Assembly (NCBI RefSeq): GCF_003073045.1
Contig: NC_037593.1
Location: forward strand, 23,121,868 to 23,185,867
Reading direction: 5' to 3'
DNA: 64,000 nt
Source: Pomacea canaliculata
Taxonomy: Eukaryota; Mollusca; Gastropoda; Architaenioglossa; Ampullariidae
In this document: positions 25,001 through 36,600 of the stretch, piece by piece
Position numbering within the stretch: position 1 is the stretch's first letter
Layout: the number at the start of each line of letters is the position of its first letter
Notes under the pieces: generated by a model
What the model was told of the DNA's origin: nothing
Seen by the model: only the letters and a program-made list of their open reading frames with translations
Databases searched by the model: none
Position numbers and translations under genes: made by a program

Positions 25001-27188
25001 CATGTGTGTACTCATGAGCTGGCAGCAGTGTTGAGTTTTTGTCACATGGTTGCATGCTTATTTACATATATCAACATGCATTTGTACATATCAACTTGTA
25101 GCTGCAAACTTCTTTATACCCTATTTAATGGCTTTGGCTTTTTGCTTCTCTGCTTAGCAACCAAACTCTGGATATGGGCTGTAGCTTCATTTGCTACAGC
25201 ATAATATGTAGGCTCTCCAAGACCACTGAAAGGAGAAAATATGTTCTTTCTACTGTTAAAAATACATGCATAAACATATTGAAGTGACAACACATAATAA
25301 TAATAGGATTTGTATAGCACAATTCCCCACATGGAGCTCGATACACTTCACAAGAAACCAGGGGCAGGGGAAAGATGCCTTGTGATGTAGTTGTCACATA
25401 CAAGCACAGTATACGAACATGAACCACTTAGCAATACAAGAACATGAAGGAGCATAGAGATCTCTTTTGCACACATACACATTTCACCATACCAAGAATT
25501 AACACATAAAAATATTTAAAAAGTCAAAATTATACTTGACAACTCTCGTGAAGTGGATATTACAAGCTCTTAAAATAAAATAATCATTTACAGTGGAACC
25601 TCGGTTAACAATCACAATCTGTTCCGGAAACTTGTTCGTTATCCGCAACAATTTTCCCCATCACAAATAAAGGAAATAGATTTAATTGGTTCCCAGCCCC
25701 TGTTGACTCGCTAATATTTGAAAGTTACGGGCTATATGGGTATTTTTTTAATGAGAACAGTTACAATACAATATAAATGGCGTTAAATAAACATTTAAAC
25801 ATTAACGAAGAGCATTTAAACATAAGAAAACTTGCCGTTTTGACGGCGTGGGTGGATGGAGGGGTGGGGAGGAAGGAGTTGAAGGTTGAAGAAAAAAACT
25901 TGCCCACTCTCTGTTGCTTCTGCCTTTATTGCAACACTTTTCAGTAATACGACATCACATTATCATTGAACATGTTTAGGCTCCTATTGCCTATCGCACT
26001 GATAGGGAAAGACTTTTCTACAAACAACTGCAATTTCCCCCACTTCGCACACATTTCTTAAATCACAAAAATCACTACATAAGAAAGATAACGAACGACC
26101 GATAGTAACTCTGTCTCAAGCACGAATGATGCTTGGTCTGACATGCTGGTCGGTCACGCGTGGGTGATGTGGCTGTTCGTTATCAGAAATTTTGTTCGCT
26201 ATCCATTAATGAAATTTTTGTTCGTTATCCGAAATGTTTGCTATCGGAGGCGTTCGCTAGCTGAGGTTCCACTGTATATACCTTTAAAAAAACCCAAGAA
26301 AAGTACATGTATATGAAAAGAAAAAAAGTAATAATTCCTACATATACTAATCTCATATGATTACTCACTGTCCGATGCGAACAACATCTGGAATGGATCT
26401 GATAAAATCCTCAACTCTAGAAAATCCAAAAAGTTTAAAGGGTATTTTTTCTCCTGTTATTTCTCTGTAGTCCTCTGAAATAAAGACAGAAATGATATGC
26501 TTCACTGAAATTTGTGACCCTTTCTTGCAAAAAATCCTGTGAAAGATTTCCAAGCAGCCTCTGCTAGCAAATGACACAATTTTGACCATGCAATAAACAA
26601 GACCCTCTAGGGCTTTTACATAGCATTATTTTACATGGAGGTTTCTCTTGCCATAGCTGAAAAACTTTATTATACTTTATTTATTATCCTATTTATTATA
26701 GGATGGCTCATGATCCACTGATGTAGGGTTTTATGGACACCATAATATTCACCATGAAAATGGGGAAAAACCCTCAATCCTAACATGAACCCTCATCCTA
26801 ACTGCAAACCCTAACTCATCCCTAGCTCTATTCCTAATTCTAGCCCCTTTTTCTGGTTTGTTAAAAAAGCTTCATGGCACCATATGCTCGCCTAAAGTAA
26901 AAATGTATAGCCTTTTTTTTGCAATAATATTGTACAAAGAAACTTATCCACCTTTTCATTTCGTTTTAAAAATTCATAAGCAAGTCAACATAAACAGTAA
27001 AAAAATAATTTTGCAGTAATGCATAGAATTAGAAACACGCTGACTCTGAAGAGAATATATTAGGAACAATAACCTTATAAGAACTCACCCAGAAAGCGAC
27101 TCGCAGGAACTCCATTTTTCTCACTGATCAGAACAGAGCGGATCATGGCCTTTGTGGACTTCATCTTGCTATCGCTTTCTTCATCCAT
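4004..27188 (-). CDS. TDRD7: Tudor domain-containing protein 7 (LOTUS + Tudor germ-granule protein)
   Basis: Seen: about 26 coding exons chain in phase on the minus strand. Exons, 5' to 3': 27188-27089, 26474-26369, 25225-25120, 24693-24355, 21836-21755, 20204-20085, 18552-18529, 18252-18197, 17788-17661, 16643-16553, 16119-16085, 14788-14674, 14037-13925, 13797-13659, 13495-13408, 12930-12748, 11446-11349, 11048-10902, 10733-10635, 10033-9921, 9711-9127, 8016-7942, 6796-6668, 5607-5509, 4251-4004. One short exon between 6668 and 5607 was not found. The total is about 1,140 residues, close to vertebrate TDRD7 (about 1,100). The start ATG lies 10 bases inside an exon preceded by a TTTCCAG acceptor, so the leader is spliced. 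Known: TDRD7 is a germ-granule scaffold that binds RNA through LOTUS and methyl-arginine ligands through Tudor domains, with roles in piRNA and mRNA control. Three Tudor domains favour TDRD7 over TDRD5, which has one. Odd: three one-base frame breaks, described in the findings. Confidence 0.9.
5674..5950. repeat. AAT-headed 'agcgc' dispersed repeat, interrupted by a hAT MITE
   Basis: An AATAATAATAA head leads into 'tttgtaaagcgcatactc' and resumes after the MITE with 'ctctaagcgcttaag'. Related heads are at 6163-6230, 25293-25352 and 28606-28676, each with AATAAT followed by a 'tatagcgc'-like core. This family layout recurs in many mollusc genomes as I recall them; its class is not settled. Confidence 0.5.
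5736..5934 (+). mobile_element. hAT MITE, copy A
   Basis: 199 bp with terminal inverted repeats CAGACCTGGGCAA at the left and CAGGGGTGGGCAA (read from the right end). It is flanked by a perfect 8-bp target duplication, CTCTAAGC at 5728-5735 and 5935-5942, the mark of hAT transposition. The interior holds a GCCGGCCC-rich segment and no coding. It lies in a TDRD7 intron and interrupts an older repeat. Copy B of the same family is at 23503. Confidence 0.88.
6163..6230. repeat. AAT-headed 'agcgc' repeat, second copy
   Basis: AATAATAATAAG followed by 'tttctaaagcgcaat' and, 45 bases on, 'attgcgctg'. It is similar in layout to the copy at 5674. Confidence 0.4.
16553..17788 (-). other. TDRD7: TDRD7 second recognisable LOTUS domain (exons at 17.7 and 16.6 kb)
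   Basis: Exon 17788-17661 encodes LKNYPNGLWFSRFEVLYLEE followed by YGVAAPSNLLELLEKWPI, a LOTUS helix-turn pattern. The next exon continues with EMIGDRYLLHLA. It is preceded by a short low-complexity linker (exons 24693-18529, rich in Ser, Lys and Pro) that contains RYEVPPRFQ, which I recall from vertebrate TDRD7. Vertebrate TDRD7 has three LOTUS units; only two are clear here. The third may be degenerate or hidden in the 24.4-24.7 kb exon. Confidence 0.75.
20611..20990 (+). mobile_element. tRNA-derived SINE, degenerate
   Basis: A pol III A-box-like block (agtggctaaaatgtgg, from 20614) is followed about 45 bases on by a B-box, GGTTCAAATCTC, at 20661. The body includes 'ggtaatctagttttctccac', resembling the conserved centre of invertebrate V/Deu-type SINEs. 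The 3' part ends in T and A runs near 20990. No target duplication was recognised, so the copy is old. It lies in the TDRD7 intron between the exons at 21.8 and 20.2 kb, downstream of the 21.8 kb exon. Confidence 0.6.
23378..24117. mobile_element. TA-flanked Tc1/mariner-pogo-type nonautonomous element
   Basis: 740 bp bounded by TA (23376-23377 and 24118-24119). The ends are inverted repeats starting CAGTGAAATCTCCCTACTAT on the left and CAGTCAAATCTCCCTACTAT read from the right. Inside each end the phrase GTGGCATAGTAG recurs several times in direct orientation, giving subterminal repeats. No transposase is present. A hAT MITE (23503-23664) has inserted into it, so this element is the older of the two. 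It lies in a TDRD7 intron, downstream of the exon at 24355-24693. Confidence 0.85.
23503..23664 (-). mobile_element. hAT MITE, copy B (nested)
   Basis: 162 bp, the reverse-orientation relative of copy A at 5736. It starts CAGGGGTGGGCAATTAATTT and ends GGCCAGGTCTG, with a perfect 8-bp duplication GTCCAAAG at 23495-23502 and 23665-23672. It shares with copy A the internal block around 'ctaatatagttaactcag'. It is 37 bp shorter than copy A because part of the GC-rich end is missing. Confidence 0.9.
25293..25352. repeat. AAT-headed 'tagcac' repeat, third copy
   Basis: AATAATAATAGGATTTGTAT followed by 'agcacaattcccc' and 'gagctcgatacactt'. The layout is head, stem, then 'gagctc..a.a.ctt', as in the other copies. 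It is short and truncated. Confidence 0.4.
25591..26274. mobile_element. Pogo/Tigger-like MITE
   Basis: 684 bp between TA dinucleotides. The left end is CAGTGGAACCTCGGTTAACA and the right end read inward is CAGTGGAACCTCAGCTAGCG; the subterminal phrase 'ttcgttatccg' repeats in both halves. The CAGTGGAACCTCGGTTA start is typical of Tigger/pogo nonautonomous elements. No transposase coding. It sits in the intron between TDRD7 exons 2 and 3. Confidence 0.87.
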
Positions 27189-27325
27189 GGTGAAAACTCT
27201 GGAAAGTTCAGGATACACTATATGTAGATTTTGCTTTACGAAGTAACTATGAACCAAACTCACTTGAAACTTTTACTACTTAAAAAAGAAAGGCCGTTCC
27301 CAAACTTTTTTTTTTGTTGTTGTTT

Positions 27326-27510
27326 GGGGAGTGAGGTGATAGAGACGCCAGCTTTTGTGTAAGGGTGGTGCCTATCTCATCTGCCTCTTGTTGCTTTACC
27401 TTGTCCAACCCTTAAGGGAGTTGGGTACCCATTCCCAACTGCTGGTTTGATTGAGGAAATTTCATTGTGCCACATGCAAGTGATCTAACCAGTTAGCTAT
27501 CTGCTTCCCC
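27326..27510 (-). mobile_element. tRNA-derived SINE, minus orientation
   Basis: Read on the minus strand it opens GGGGAAGCAGATAGCTAACT with an A-box-like head. It continues with 'tcaatcaaaccagcagttgg' and ends in 'ggcgtctctatcacctcact' before an A-run (the T-run at 27307-27316 on plus). This head, body and A-tail layout is that of a SINE. The B-box is weak. It lies in the presumed leader intron of TDRD7, just upstream of the first coding exon. Confidence 0.6.
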
Positions 27511-28199
27511 AAGGGAGAAGGGGAATCACAAATAGTGTTAAGTAATGATTAATTTAAATGACCGGAAACTTACATAGTACTTAATAATGCAAATTAATTT
27601 TTACGTACTTTTAAGTACAGAAGAAACCCTTACGAGGATGGATACTTTAAACAATGGATATTCTTCTAACACAACCGCTAACCTGGCCTGTTTAATTAAT
27701 ACATTACAGTTGAAGGAAATGAAGTTCAACTGAATTACTGCAGCTCAAACAAAATCTCTTTGATGTGCAATCTAGAATCTGTGAATTAATCACTGATTAC
27801 AGTGAAACACTTTTCGTGAATATGTTATAAGTATATTTATTTTAGATATAACTTACAATAACTATAGTTGAAAAAAGAGAGAGAGAAATTCTCTTAAAGT
27901 CTGCTCCCTCCATCCTCAAGCAATTACTCAAATTCACATTGAATCACATTTTGACTCGGCTATCGTTAGTCCGCAAGTTTCTGAAAGTGAAACTAAGAAC
28001 GTATTTTTATTTAGAACAGCTAACTGACCAGTACATGTTATTATGCGAAATGTGGCAAATGTTATACATTAGATCTATACATAGCTGGTTCTTCGAGCAT
28101 GTTGTTTAGTTTTTAGAGCATTTCGCGCGACTTCTCGAAAAAGCCCCAACGCTTGAGCCAGTAACAGTGAAATCCAGAACTCGAAACCAAGCTTACCTT

Positions 28200-28400
28200 T
28201 AATAACAGGATTATAATAAAGCAGTCAAGTATATAATGTTAATTTCAAGTTTTCGACCAAATTTTACTACAATCAGCAATGTCTTGAACGTTCTTCAAAA
28301 TATCTGGCGTTTAAACAAAAATATGCGAACACGCCTGCTTCGAAAATGACGGCCATTCTTGTTGTTTTCGCGGAGAAACTCTCGAGGGAGACTACTCTCG
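28200..28400 (-). other. TDRD7: Candidate 5' leader exon of TDRD7
   Basis: A good minus-strand donor (AAAG|GTAAGC) ends a putative exon at 28200. The first coding exon begins after an acceptor at 27199-27200 with only ten untranslated bases, so an upstream leader exon must exist. This segment is locally richer in CpG than its flanks. The 5' end is not defined, and the upper limit given is a guess. Confidence 0.3.
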
Positions 28401-28605
28401 TACATTTTTCTGCGACTTTCGATTTTGCTCTCGCACTATCATGATCTTTAATGTTTGTGAAATACACTTTGGATAAAATCAGTTTAAATTTATCTTCGAT
28501 AATTAATACTAAATGGTCAAATGCACTCTTTACAATAGATTTCTTTTGCTCTTGTTTCCACTTGTGACTAACATTTTAATTAATTGTAGGAAAGGATGGT
28601 AATAT

Positions 28606-28676
28606 ATATGATAATAATAACATGTTGATATGTGTAGCGTTTTTGCCCATCATTAAAGGCGGGCTCAAAACGCTTT
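28606..28676. repeat. AAT-headed 'tagcgt' repeat, fourth copy
   Basis: ATAATAATAACATGTTGATA followed by 'tgtgtagcgtttttgccc' and 'gggctcaaaacgcttta', the same three-part layout as the other copies. Confidence 0.45.
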
Positions 28677-29110
28677 ACTAGAAAGAAAAACACAGAAACA
28701 TAATAATAATGGATGCTGGTCTTAAAACTTTGTAGAATACCTGAAAAATAATTCTTGTAGCAATTAGAGCATCAGGTTAGTTTTACAATCACTGAGAAAT
28801 AGCCAGATTCTGTTCAAGAATATCTGGATTGAAATACTGGAAGCAATCATTAGCGTGTTGGGGTAGTCCTAGACTGTTCGCAGCGCTGTACGTACTCCTA
28901 CGACTGTACGTGGAGAAAGAGTTGTGAGACACGTCGATATTAATATAGCAATTGCTAATATTAAAACATGGCTACACTTCACACTCCTATGTACATGACT
29001 ACGGATGTGTATTTATATGGACTGATGTCTGTATGCCGAGACTCACTCTTGGCCTGTTGCGAAGTGATCCGCTGTTCGTCTCGGCGAGCCGTAACAAAGT
29101 ACATGTAGGT

Positions 29111-29219
29111 GAATAAACCGGAAGCTATGTCGTCTAATGACTCGATCGTTTTAGTAGTTAATCTGAATATTTGAATAAACCGGAAGCGATGTCGTCTAAT
29201 GCCTCGTTTTAGCAGCTAA
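29111..29219. repeat. Two-unit direct repeat, period 62
   Basis: The phrase GAATAAACCGGAAGC, then 'atgtcgtctaatg' and 'gttttag.ag.taa', occurs from 29111 and again from 29173. The two units differ at a few positions, so this is an old local duplication. Confidence 0.75.
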
Positions 29220-29490
29220 CTGGAAAAAATCGTCTGCCAGTCGAATCAACTTTTGGCTGTTTCGAATTGGTGTGTGTTCGAGAATCGACTTGATCAAAAT
29301 GGCTGCAATCATTGAACCATTTGATACGCATCACACTGCGGACATCAAGACAGTACTTGTAGGCTCTGCATAAACACCAACAGGAAAACGTGTATATAGC
29401 TGGTCCTCTCTTCTCATTGAATGAAGAGTCCACTCACCCCAACACATACACATTCCACACACGCACACATGAAATGTACAGCATGTTATT

Positions 29491-30048
29491 TGTAGAGGGC
29501 CGGTAGTCCGGCTTTGGTAGGTTTTGGCACGAAGTGCTGAGGCATGCGAAAAAAGTGCTGATGCATGCGAAAGTTTACCCCGTCCCCGAGTTAGTATATA
29601 AGGTAAGGTGACCAGACGTTTCGGGTGCGAAAGCGGGACACGTTCCGATGATGGTGTCGTCACCGTCAAAAAACGGCGATAAAAGTGATTTTTAAAGACA
29701 ACCCATTTGATGGACTTGCCAGAAAGCCAGAAGCGGGACAATATCAGGCGGGACACGAGGTCAAAAGCGGGACTGTCCCGCCAAATGCGGGACGTCTGGT
29801 CACCTTATATAAGGGCAGAGCTGAGACGAAACGAGAAGAGACGTCGGCTGATCAGAGAGAGAGAGAGCACAGACATGTGACAGTAGGCGACACGCGGACT
29901 TTTAGCGCCTCTGGCGATGTGGAGCAGCCGTGGCCATTGTACAAGCACGTGTAATAAAGGTTCACACACCCGCTGACAAGTTCCCGCCTTTTGGTTGAGT
30001 GTTGGACTGTTGTGGTCACTGTTCGACCTCCCTTACCACTCGGTTACA
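29491..30048 (+). mobile_element. Solo LTR of an LTR retrotransposon (Gypsy-like), with nested MITE
   Basis: Begins TGTAGAGGGCCGG and ends CACTCGGTTACA, the TG...CA ends of an LTR, with a 4-bp duplication TATT at 29487-29490 and 30049-30052. A TATA-like motif lies upstream of an AATAAA signal at 29952-29957, the usual U3-R order. No internal retrotransposon coding is seen on either side, so it is a solo LTR, a fossil left by recombination between two LTRs. About 210 bp of its length is a later hAT-type MITE. The family is inferred from the duplication size only. The intact end duplication suggests moderate age. Confidence 0.6.
29604..29805 (+). mobile_element. hAT-type MITE nested in the solo LTR
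   Basis: About 202 bp with inverted ends AAGGTGACCAGACG at the left and AAGGTGACCAGACGTCCCGC read from the right. It is flanked by the duplicated motif TATATAAGG (29595-29603 and 29806-29814), so the insertion duplicated a TATA-like site. The exact border may move by one base. No coding. Confidence 0.8.
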
Positions 30049-30640
30049 TATTATTCACTACACTTTTAGAAAGAGATATTTTGTTAGTGGCATGTCTGAC
30101 CTGACTCAATGCTGATTTTCCTCCATTTTTTAGTAGCTACATCAACCTAGAAAACAATTAATGAACTCTTTGTTTTGTAGATCGTTTTTGTTATTATTTC
30201 TGTCATTTTTTTTAAAGCGCTTTGAGTTAGCTTTACACAGTGGGAAAAGGTGATATTTTACTATAACAAAATATCAGTTTAAAAGACAAGTCGTTCGAAT
30301 GAGGTTAAAACTGTAAGTTTGCAGCAATACACAATATAATGTAAATAAAAATGAACATGTCTTCAAACAAATAAAACATGTATTTTTTAACACCAACAAA
30401 TCTGCCAGTCTGAATAATTAAAAATTGGTAAGTAGAACTGTCTTCAGCTGTTTTTCAGCAAGCAGTGCAAGAAGGCCACTGCATGGGTATATTATTGTAG
30501 TTTTCTAGGTAAGAACGCGAGAGGCTGGGCTGTCGGTCTGGTAATGACTTGCCCAGTTGATGATCAGCTTGGTCTGTGCATTAGAGTTTTTCTCAGAGAA
30601 ACGAGTCGAGAGACGTTCTGGAACTGTTGCCCAGGATCAT

Positions 30641-33600
30641 TCAGAGAAGCACCTCGATGGACTTCCTGGAACTGCTGCTCAGATTCTCGGTGGGGGTCTC
30701 GTGAGCAGCCCACAGGAGCGGCATTTTCTCTGTCTGGTCGCGACGACGCCTCATGACGAGAATGATCGTGTTGACGGTTATTACTAATACCAGCAGACCT
30801 AGCCACTGAAACACACACCCACGCACAAATAAAAAGGTGAATCTTATTATATGGCAATGTTGAAAAGTACTCCCTTTTTGTGGTACTTTAAAGCTGACAC
30901 ATTATGGTTAATTTTAAACTGGTTTGGTTTTTGCTTATCACAATGTGCCAGACTTAAGACAACGACAATGATATAACAACAGTGATATTATTGTGGTAGA
31001 CTATTGTCTTTTATGATAATCTATTCGGTCCACTTACTGATACAAAACTTATGACTTTAATGACAACATTTAGGTCCACAGTTCAAACCCGCATATGATT
31101 TAAATTCATTCACATTGCGTAGCGTTCATACGTCGCTTGGCTTATGGACAGTGAGAAGTCCGAGGGAAATTAAAGGTAATTTATTATTTACATGTGAACA
31201 TGTATTTGATGAGCAGTGTGGTTTTATTGCTTCTGTTTGATGAGCAGAGCGGTTAGTGTGCTTTTCTTTAAGGAGGGGTGCGGCTAGAGTGCTTCAATTT
31301 ACGACAGTGACCATGAAGGCTCACCTGTACGATGGTGACCATGAAGGTTTCGCGGCCAAACTCATACCACTTGTCTTCTCCTGGTGCCGTCTCGTCCGAT
31401 ATAAGGTCTACCGCCCACCACCCTATCAGTGCCACTGCTTCCACCGGCGCTAAGAACCTGTTAGGCGACAAGAAAACACTTTAACGAGGGCATTATGACA
31501 TTTCTTTTTATCCGCCACATATCTGAGAGCCAGTTTAAGTACAGTGATACCTCGGTTCTCGAACGCCTTGACTTTCGACCAAATCGGTATTCGACCAGGA
31601 AATTCGAGAAAATTTTGTCTTGGAATTCGAACAAATATTTGGAACTCGAACATCCGAACGTCCGAGATGAGCCGAGTTGAGCCGAATGGCGTTCATTTCA
31701 GCCCAGCGCGCCTTGCTTGCGTCATCAGTGATTCCTCCTGCCATAAAGTTTGGTACAGGTACAGTAAATGAAACACAATTTACTGTACTGTACTGTACAG
31801 TACATTTTATTTTTGTTTTTGTTTTAATAAATACACTTTTATTTCTTATTTCTTGTTGAGACTCATGTTTTTCTACATATTATATACAAATTAGGCCAGT
31901 AGATAGGCATTTTCTGGGGCTTGGAACGAATTAATCCAGTTTCCATTATTTCCTTTGGGTTTCATTGCTTCGGTTCTCGAACAATTTGGTTCTCGACCGT
32001 CCTCCCGGAACGAATTATGTTCGAGAACCGAGGTATCACTGTAATCTGTCTCATTCTCCCCTTTGCATCCTTCATCTCCCGTCCATTCATTCCTTTCTAC
32101 CAATCATTGTCTGTTGCGGCCCTATGCTCCTCGAGGAGTACCAAGGACTGGACTAAACTAAACTAAACTAAACTAAACTAAACTAAACTAAACTAAACTA
32201 AACTAAACTAAACGAAACGAAACATTGTCTAGCTTCTATGGATTTTGTCACCTACATTGAAAATAAAGTGGTCATCTGTTGTTTTTTTTTAAACTTTGTG
32301 TGCATACAGTTTTAAACGAGAAATTCTTAGTAATTTACGGATTCATTATTATAGCCACTGTTTGGTCATATTCGTCCATGCCATTATGCTGTTCTTTGTT
32401 GTTGTTTTCCTTTTACTTTTTTTTCAGCTTTAACTGGAAAATAGGGGAAGGAGGTGACGGAAAAATTGGAGGAAGAAGAAAAAGAAGGGAGGAAATAAAA
32501 GATAAGCAAAATGGTGTTGACGAATAGCGGAGTGGCGAAGGCGGTGGGATGGTAGCGGTAAGCTATGACACGTTATACAACACGCTATAGTATATATGAC
32601 ACAGCATGACACACTATGTGACACACAACATGATAAGAAAGAGTGAAAGAGGAATCCAAGAGTTAGAAAAGAAGTCAAGAAGTATTAATAGTTCAGGCAC
32701 TTACTTGACTATATATTCCCATATTTTGGGAAGATGCCAGTCGCCTATGCCGAAGTCGTTGACCATAACTGTCCTGAAATTCCTGACACCGTAGTAGATC
32801 ACCATCCCTTGCAGCATCAGGCCATTGACTACCAAGGCAAAGGCCCACACGAAGTCCTGTTGAGTCAATGTAATATATACAGGTAGGAAGCAGGCAGACT
32901 AAGATACAGGAGGCCTGCTGCCGTGTGGTTAGAACGGAGAGCAGAAGCAGATAGATAAGAAGTTCACTTATGTGATGGGTCAGTTAGTTGCAAGCGGACA
33001 GTTAGGATTCTCCTTTGTGCATACCATCATTAGACACGGTGAACCACTCACGTTTCACTGTACTTACGGTCAGACTTATGGGACCTTTGTGAGGGAAATA
33101 TAAACACTTTGACAAGCTAAGTTGCCGTTAAGTAAAACAAGTGTCAGTGTTTCAGACTTCGTTATTTCAGTATTTATCACACTGCACTTTTACAAATCTA
33201 ATCGGCTGACAGAAAGCGCAAATTATATTTCACCTGATTGGTTAAAATATTGATGTTCATTGCTGACATCAGTCCGCCCAGAAACACGGCTGCTGTGGTG
33301 ATGGGGACGCTCCATTTCCTCGAGACTTGACAGGTAAAAGCAACATACTCTTACTTCTTAATTCTGAATCCTAGAAAAAGATTAACTTTCGATAATCATT
33401 TCTATGAATTGCTAATTTTTTCAATAGCTGATGCAGTTTTAATTATCATGTTGGGCATAGCTTTTAGAGGTTTATTATTCGGTCACATCAGCATTTACTT
33501 TCACGTAGGGGTCTCTACTTACTGCCAAAATCGTCTATTGTGAGACAGAGCAGCTCCAAGTTAGAAATCAGAGAGGTAAGCCCAGCGAAAGACAGGCACA

Positions 33601-36600
33601 AGAAGAAGAACACGGCCATGACACGACCAAACGTTCCAATAGTCTCAAACAGAACTGGAATCCTGTAGACATAAGATTATTCTGTTCATTTTGTGTTGCT
33701 TAAGATTTGGCACTTCTGGAAAAATAAATAGTAGACTTATGGCCCTCACTGCTATACTTTAACATTACTATATTCAGTTTCGCCTTTTTTTCTACTTCAG
33801 TCAAGCAAGAGAAATAATCAGTTAGCATGAACAGGATCTGCCAACCTCTTAAACTAGAAGGAAAATCAGGAACACATTTTAAGCGTCTCAATATTTCACT
33901 ACACTGACGAATGCACTGAAAAGAAGCGGTAGACCCAGAGTTGACAAAAAATCCACAACCGAAAAAGCGACAAAAATAAATCCGGGCGAAACTAATTAGT
34001 AAATAATAAAGCTTTATTTTGTTACCTTGCATATTCTGGATCTTTTAATTAAATCCTTGATTTTTTAAAAAGAAAGAGCACTAGAGAAAAAAACAAAAAC
34101 AAAAACAAAACAACAACAAAAATCAAACAAACAAACAAACAAACAAACAAAAAAAAAAAAAAAATAAAAAAAGCAAAAAAAAAAAAAAAAAAAAAAAAAC
34201 AACGAGAAAAAAAGGTGGGACTGACCAAATGAAAGTCAGCCCGGTGCTGCCTGGTCCACTGTCACTCAGGATGTCCACGATCTGGTCCTGGGTCATCCAC
34301 GACATGGTGCTCAGAAGGATGGAGAAGACGGCAGAGAATATTGTCATCGCAGAGATCAAACTGTGTGTGTTCATAAATATGTACATATGTGTATGTGTGA
34401 GCGCACTCACTAGCGTTCTCTCTCTCTCTCTCTCACTCACAGAGTGAAAAAAAAGCATGTTAAGTTTAAGTAACTAAACAGATAGGTTTTCTATTTTTGT
34501 CTTCAATCTCTTTCCCTTCCATCTTTATATGTTGGTTTGTACTTAGCATGCGTCCGCAGGGTTTGTTCAATCCCGGGAGGGGAGGATGTCTCACCTGACA
34601 AGGTTGTTAAGGATGGGCAGGAAGGTGGCATAACGTACTATGCCGTTGTGGCGAGTCATGAAGGTAGAGTAGGGTATCATGAGACCCATGCCGGCACCCG
34701 TATCAAAGGCGTTCTGGCTCAGTGCATCTACCCACACACGCGGGTCCCCGAATGACTCTGAGTACACAGTGCCAAAGGTTGGTAATATAAGTTTTTCTCG
34801 CTTACTTCAACAAAATCCCTTTAGACTTTAAAAAAGTAGTTAATATATCTTTTCAAGACAGCGTTTAGAACAGACACCTGGAAATACTACCTACGTACTC
34901 ATCCTGATATCGCTGCCTTTCGGTGTTAATTAATGAAGTGCCAACAAATAACCAGAACTTGGGTCACTCTCTCTTCTCTCTCTCTCTCACAGGCACGCAC
35001 GCATGCACGCACACAGTCACCGCCTGGCACGTGTACCTATTACCCCAGTGCGGCGTGAACATGAAGGTAAGACCGATGTCGGCGTTCGAGCGGGTGAGGG
35101 ACCAGACGAAGTTAAAGATGATAATGACCAGCAGGGTGGGCACCAGCACCATGCTGACCTTCTCGATGGTCTTCACACCCTTGACCACAGACAGGCCGGC
35201 CAGCAGCACGGCCACACCATGGGTCAGCACGGGCCATGAGCTGTCCTACGGCAAAACATGGCTTGTGTTAGAGTGCTCGTGACACTGAGGGAAACAAACC
35301 TCTCGACATCAACAATGTAGTCTCCTGTATTACCTCAGCGAAGTCCTTGAAGGTCTGTCGGCTCTCATCTACACTTGTAGGCAGAGGGTTGGCGCAGTGA
35401 TACACAAAGTAGTAGAAACACCAGCCCAGCACCACGGAGTAGTAGCACCTGCCAGTGCCAACAATGAAAGAGACGGAGTTTGAACATCAACTTTTTTAAG
35501 AAACTTGGACTTCAGTCCAATTTCATGTATTATCTTTCCCATGCCTATTCATTTATCACAATGTTTGCCATTTCTCACCAAGCTTTTTTTTTAAATGTTC
35601 CTTTCGTGAGACCTTAACCTGAATCTTAATCTGAAATGAGGCAAACGGAAGAAAAAAAGAAATAAATTGATCAAGAGTTTTGCTGTGCTCAGTTTACAAA
35701 AAAAAAAGACACCGATCTGAAATATTGTGGTAAGCCTGTAACCACCAGGCAGCTATTCATGCGTTCACATAACTTACGAGTGAAGAGACAGATGAAAGGC
35801 GAGGACTCGCGAGACAGAACGAGACCAGAGTGACTCACGAGATCATGAAGCCGACGAGACAGACCCAGGCGCCGCACCAGGTGAAGTGGGGTGAAGTCAG
35901 TTGACTGAAGGACTTGATCACCGACCGCTGAGTGTACCGTCCAGTACCGTACTCCACCATCAGCATGGGGATGGACCAGATGAAGAGGAACAGCAGCCAT
36001 ACCACCAGGAACACCAGGCCTCCTGCTCACATCATATCTGGCATTACTTTCAAGTTTAGCTACACAGGTATGGTGCTGGGGTGTCAAATATGACTAAAGG
36101 TATCGTGCACGAGGATAAAGCATATACGGGCATCGTACAGCAGTGTCCAGTCAATGAACAGAGAGAAAAGAGAGCCAGACAAATCAAGAGGTGAAACTAC
36201 AAAGAAACTGTGGTACATTTCCACTGTTCTTCGCAACTGCTGAGTTCCTACGTATCAGACATATGAGTACTCGCTGACCTCTCATTGTTTTTTAATACAT
36301 CACCTGCTAGACAGTGCACACAGTCTCACTTTAGTATATCGCTTGTTAGAACTTGCATAATAATCTCATTCCATGTGTACTGACATTTAAGTCGGGTAAT
36401 ACAAATAGCATTTACTTCCCTGATCATCACCACTACCACCACCAACAATAACAATAGTAAAACCACGAGCGATATGTGTGTATGTGCCAGAGACACTTGA
36501 AATCGTTAATATTGATTATGATATATGGATATTCAGTGTCCCGTATGTAAGATTGAGGTCGTTCGATGTGCGAATTGAATGACCCGGAAGTAGAGAAGGA

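Larger units (their letters stand above)
25120..27188 (-). other. TDRD7: TDRD7 exons 1-3: N-terminal LOTUS (OST-HTH) domain
   Basis: Residues about 10-95 read as a winged-helix LOTUS domain. After an acidic start (MDEESDSKMK) come IRSVLISEKNGVPASRFL, DYREITGEKIPFKLFGF and VEDFIRSIPDVVRIG, matching the family pattern of a regulatory helix, a 'tGe.ipf..lGf' turn and the 'l.siPdvv' strand. A basic tail follows (LVAKQRSKKPK), as in vertebrate TDRD7. Known: LOTUS domains bind G-rich RNA, and some bind Vasa-type helicases. Phases across the three exons are 1, 2 and 0 with good GTGAG donors. The intron between exons 2 and 3 (25226-26368) holds a pogo/Tigger-like element. Confidence 0.88.

Noticed and set aside
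4004-27188. Reading TDRD7 as a pseudogene because of frame breaks
   Set aside because: About 25 exons keep splice sites and conserved residues; only three one-base indels, two of them in homopolymers, and bystin shows the same kind of break.
34123-34458. 111-codon frame on minus
   Set aside because: Poly-Phe from an A-rich repeat; it overlaps a real transporter exon in the same region.
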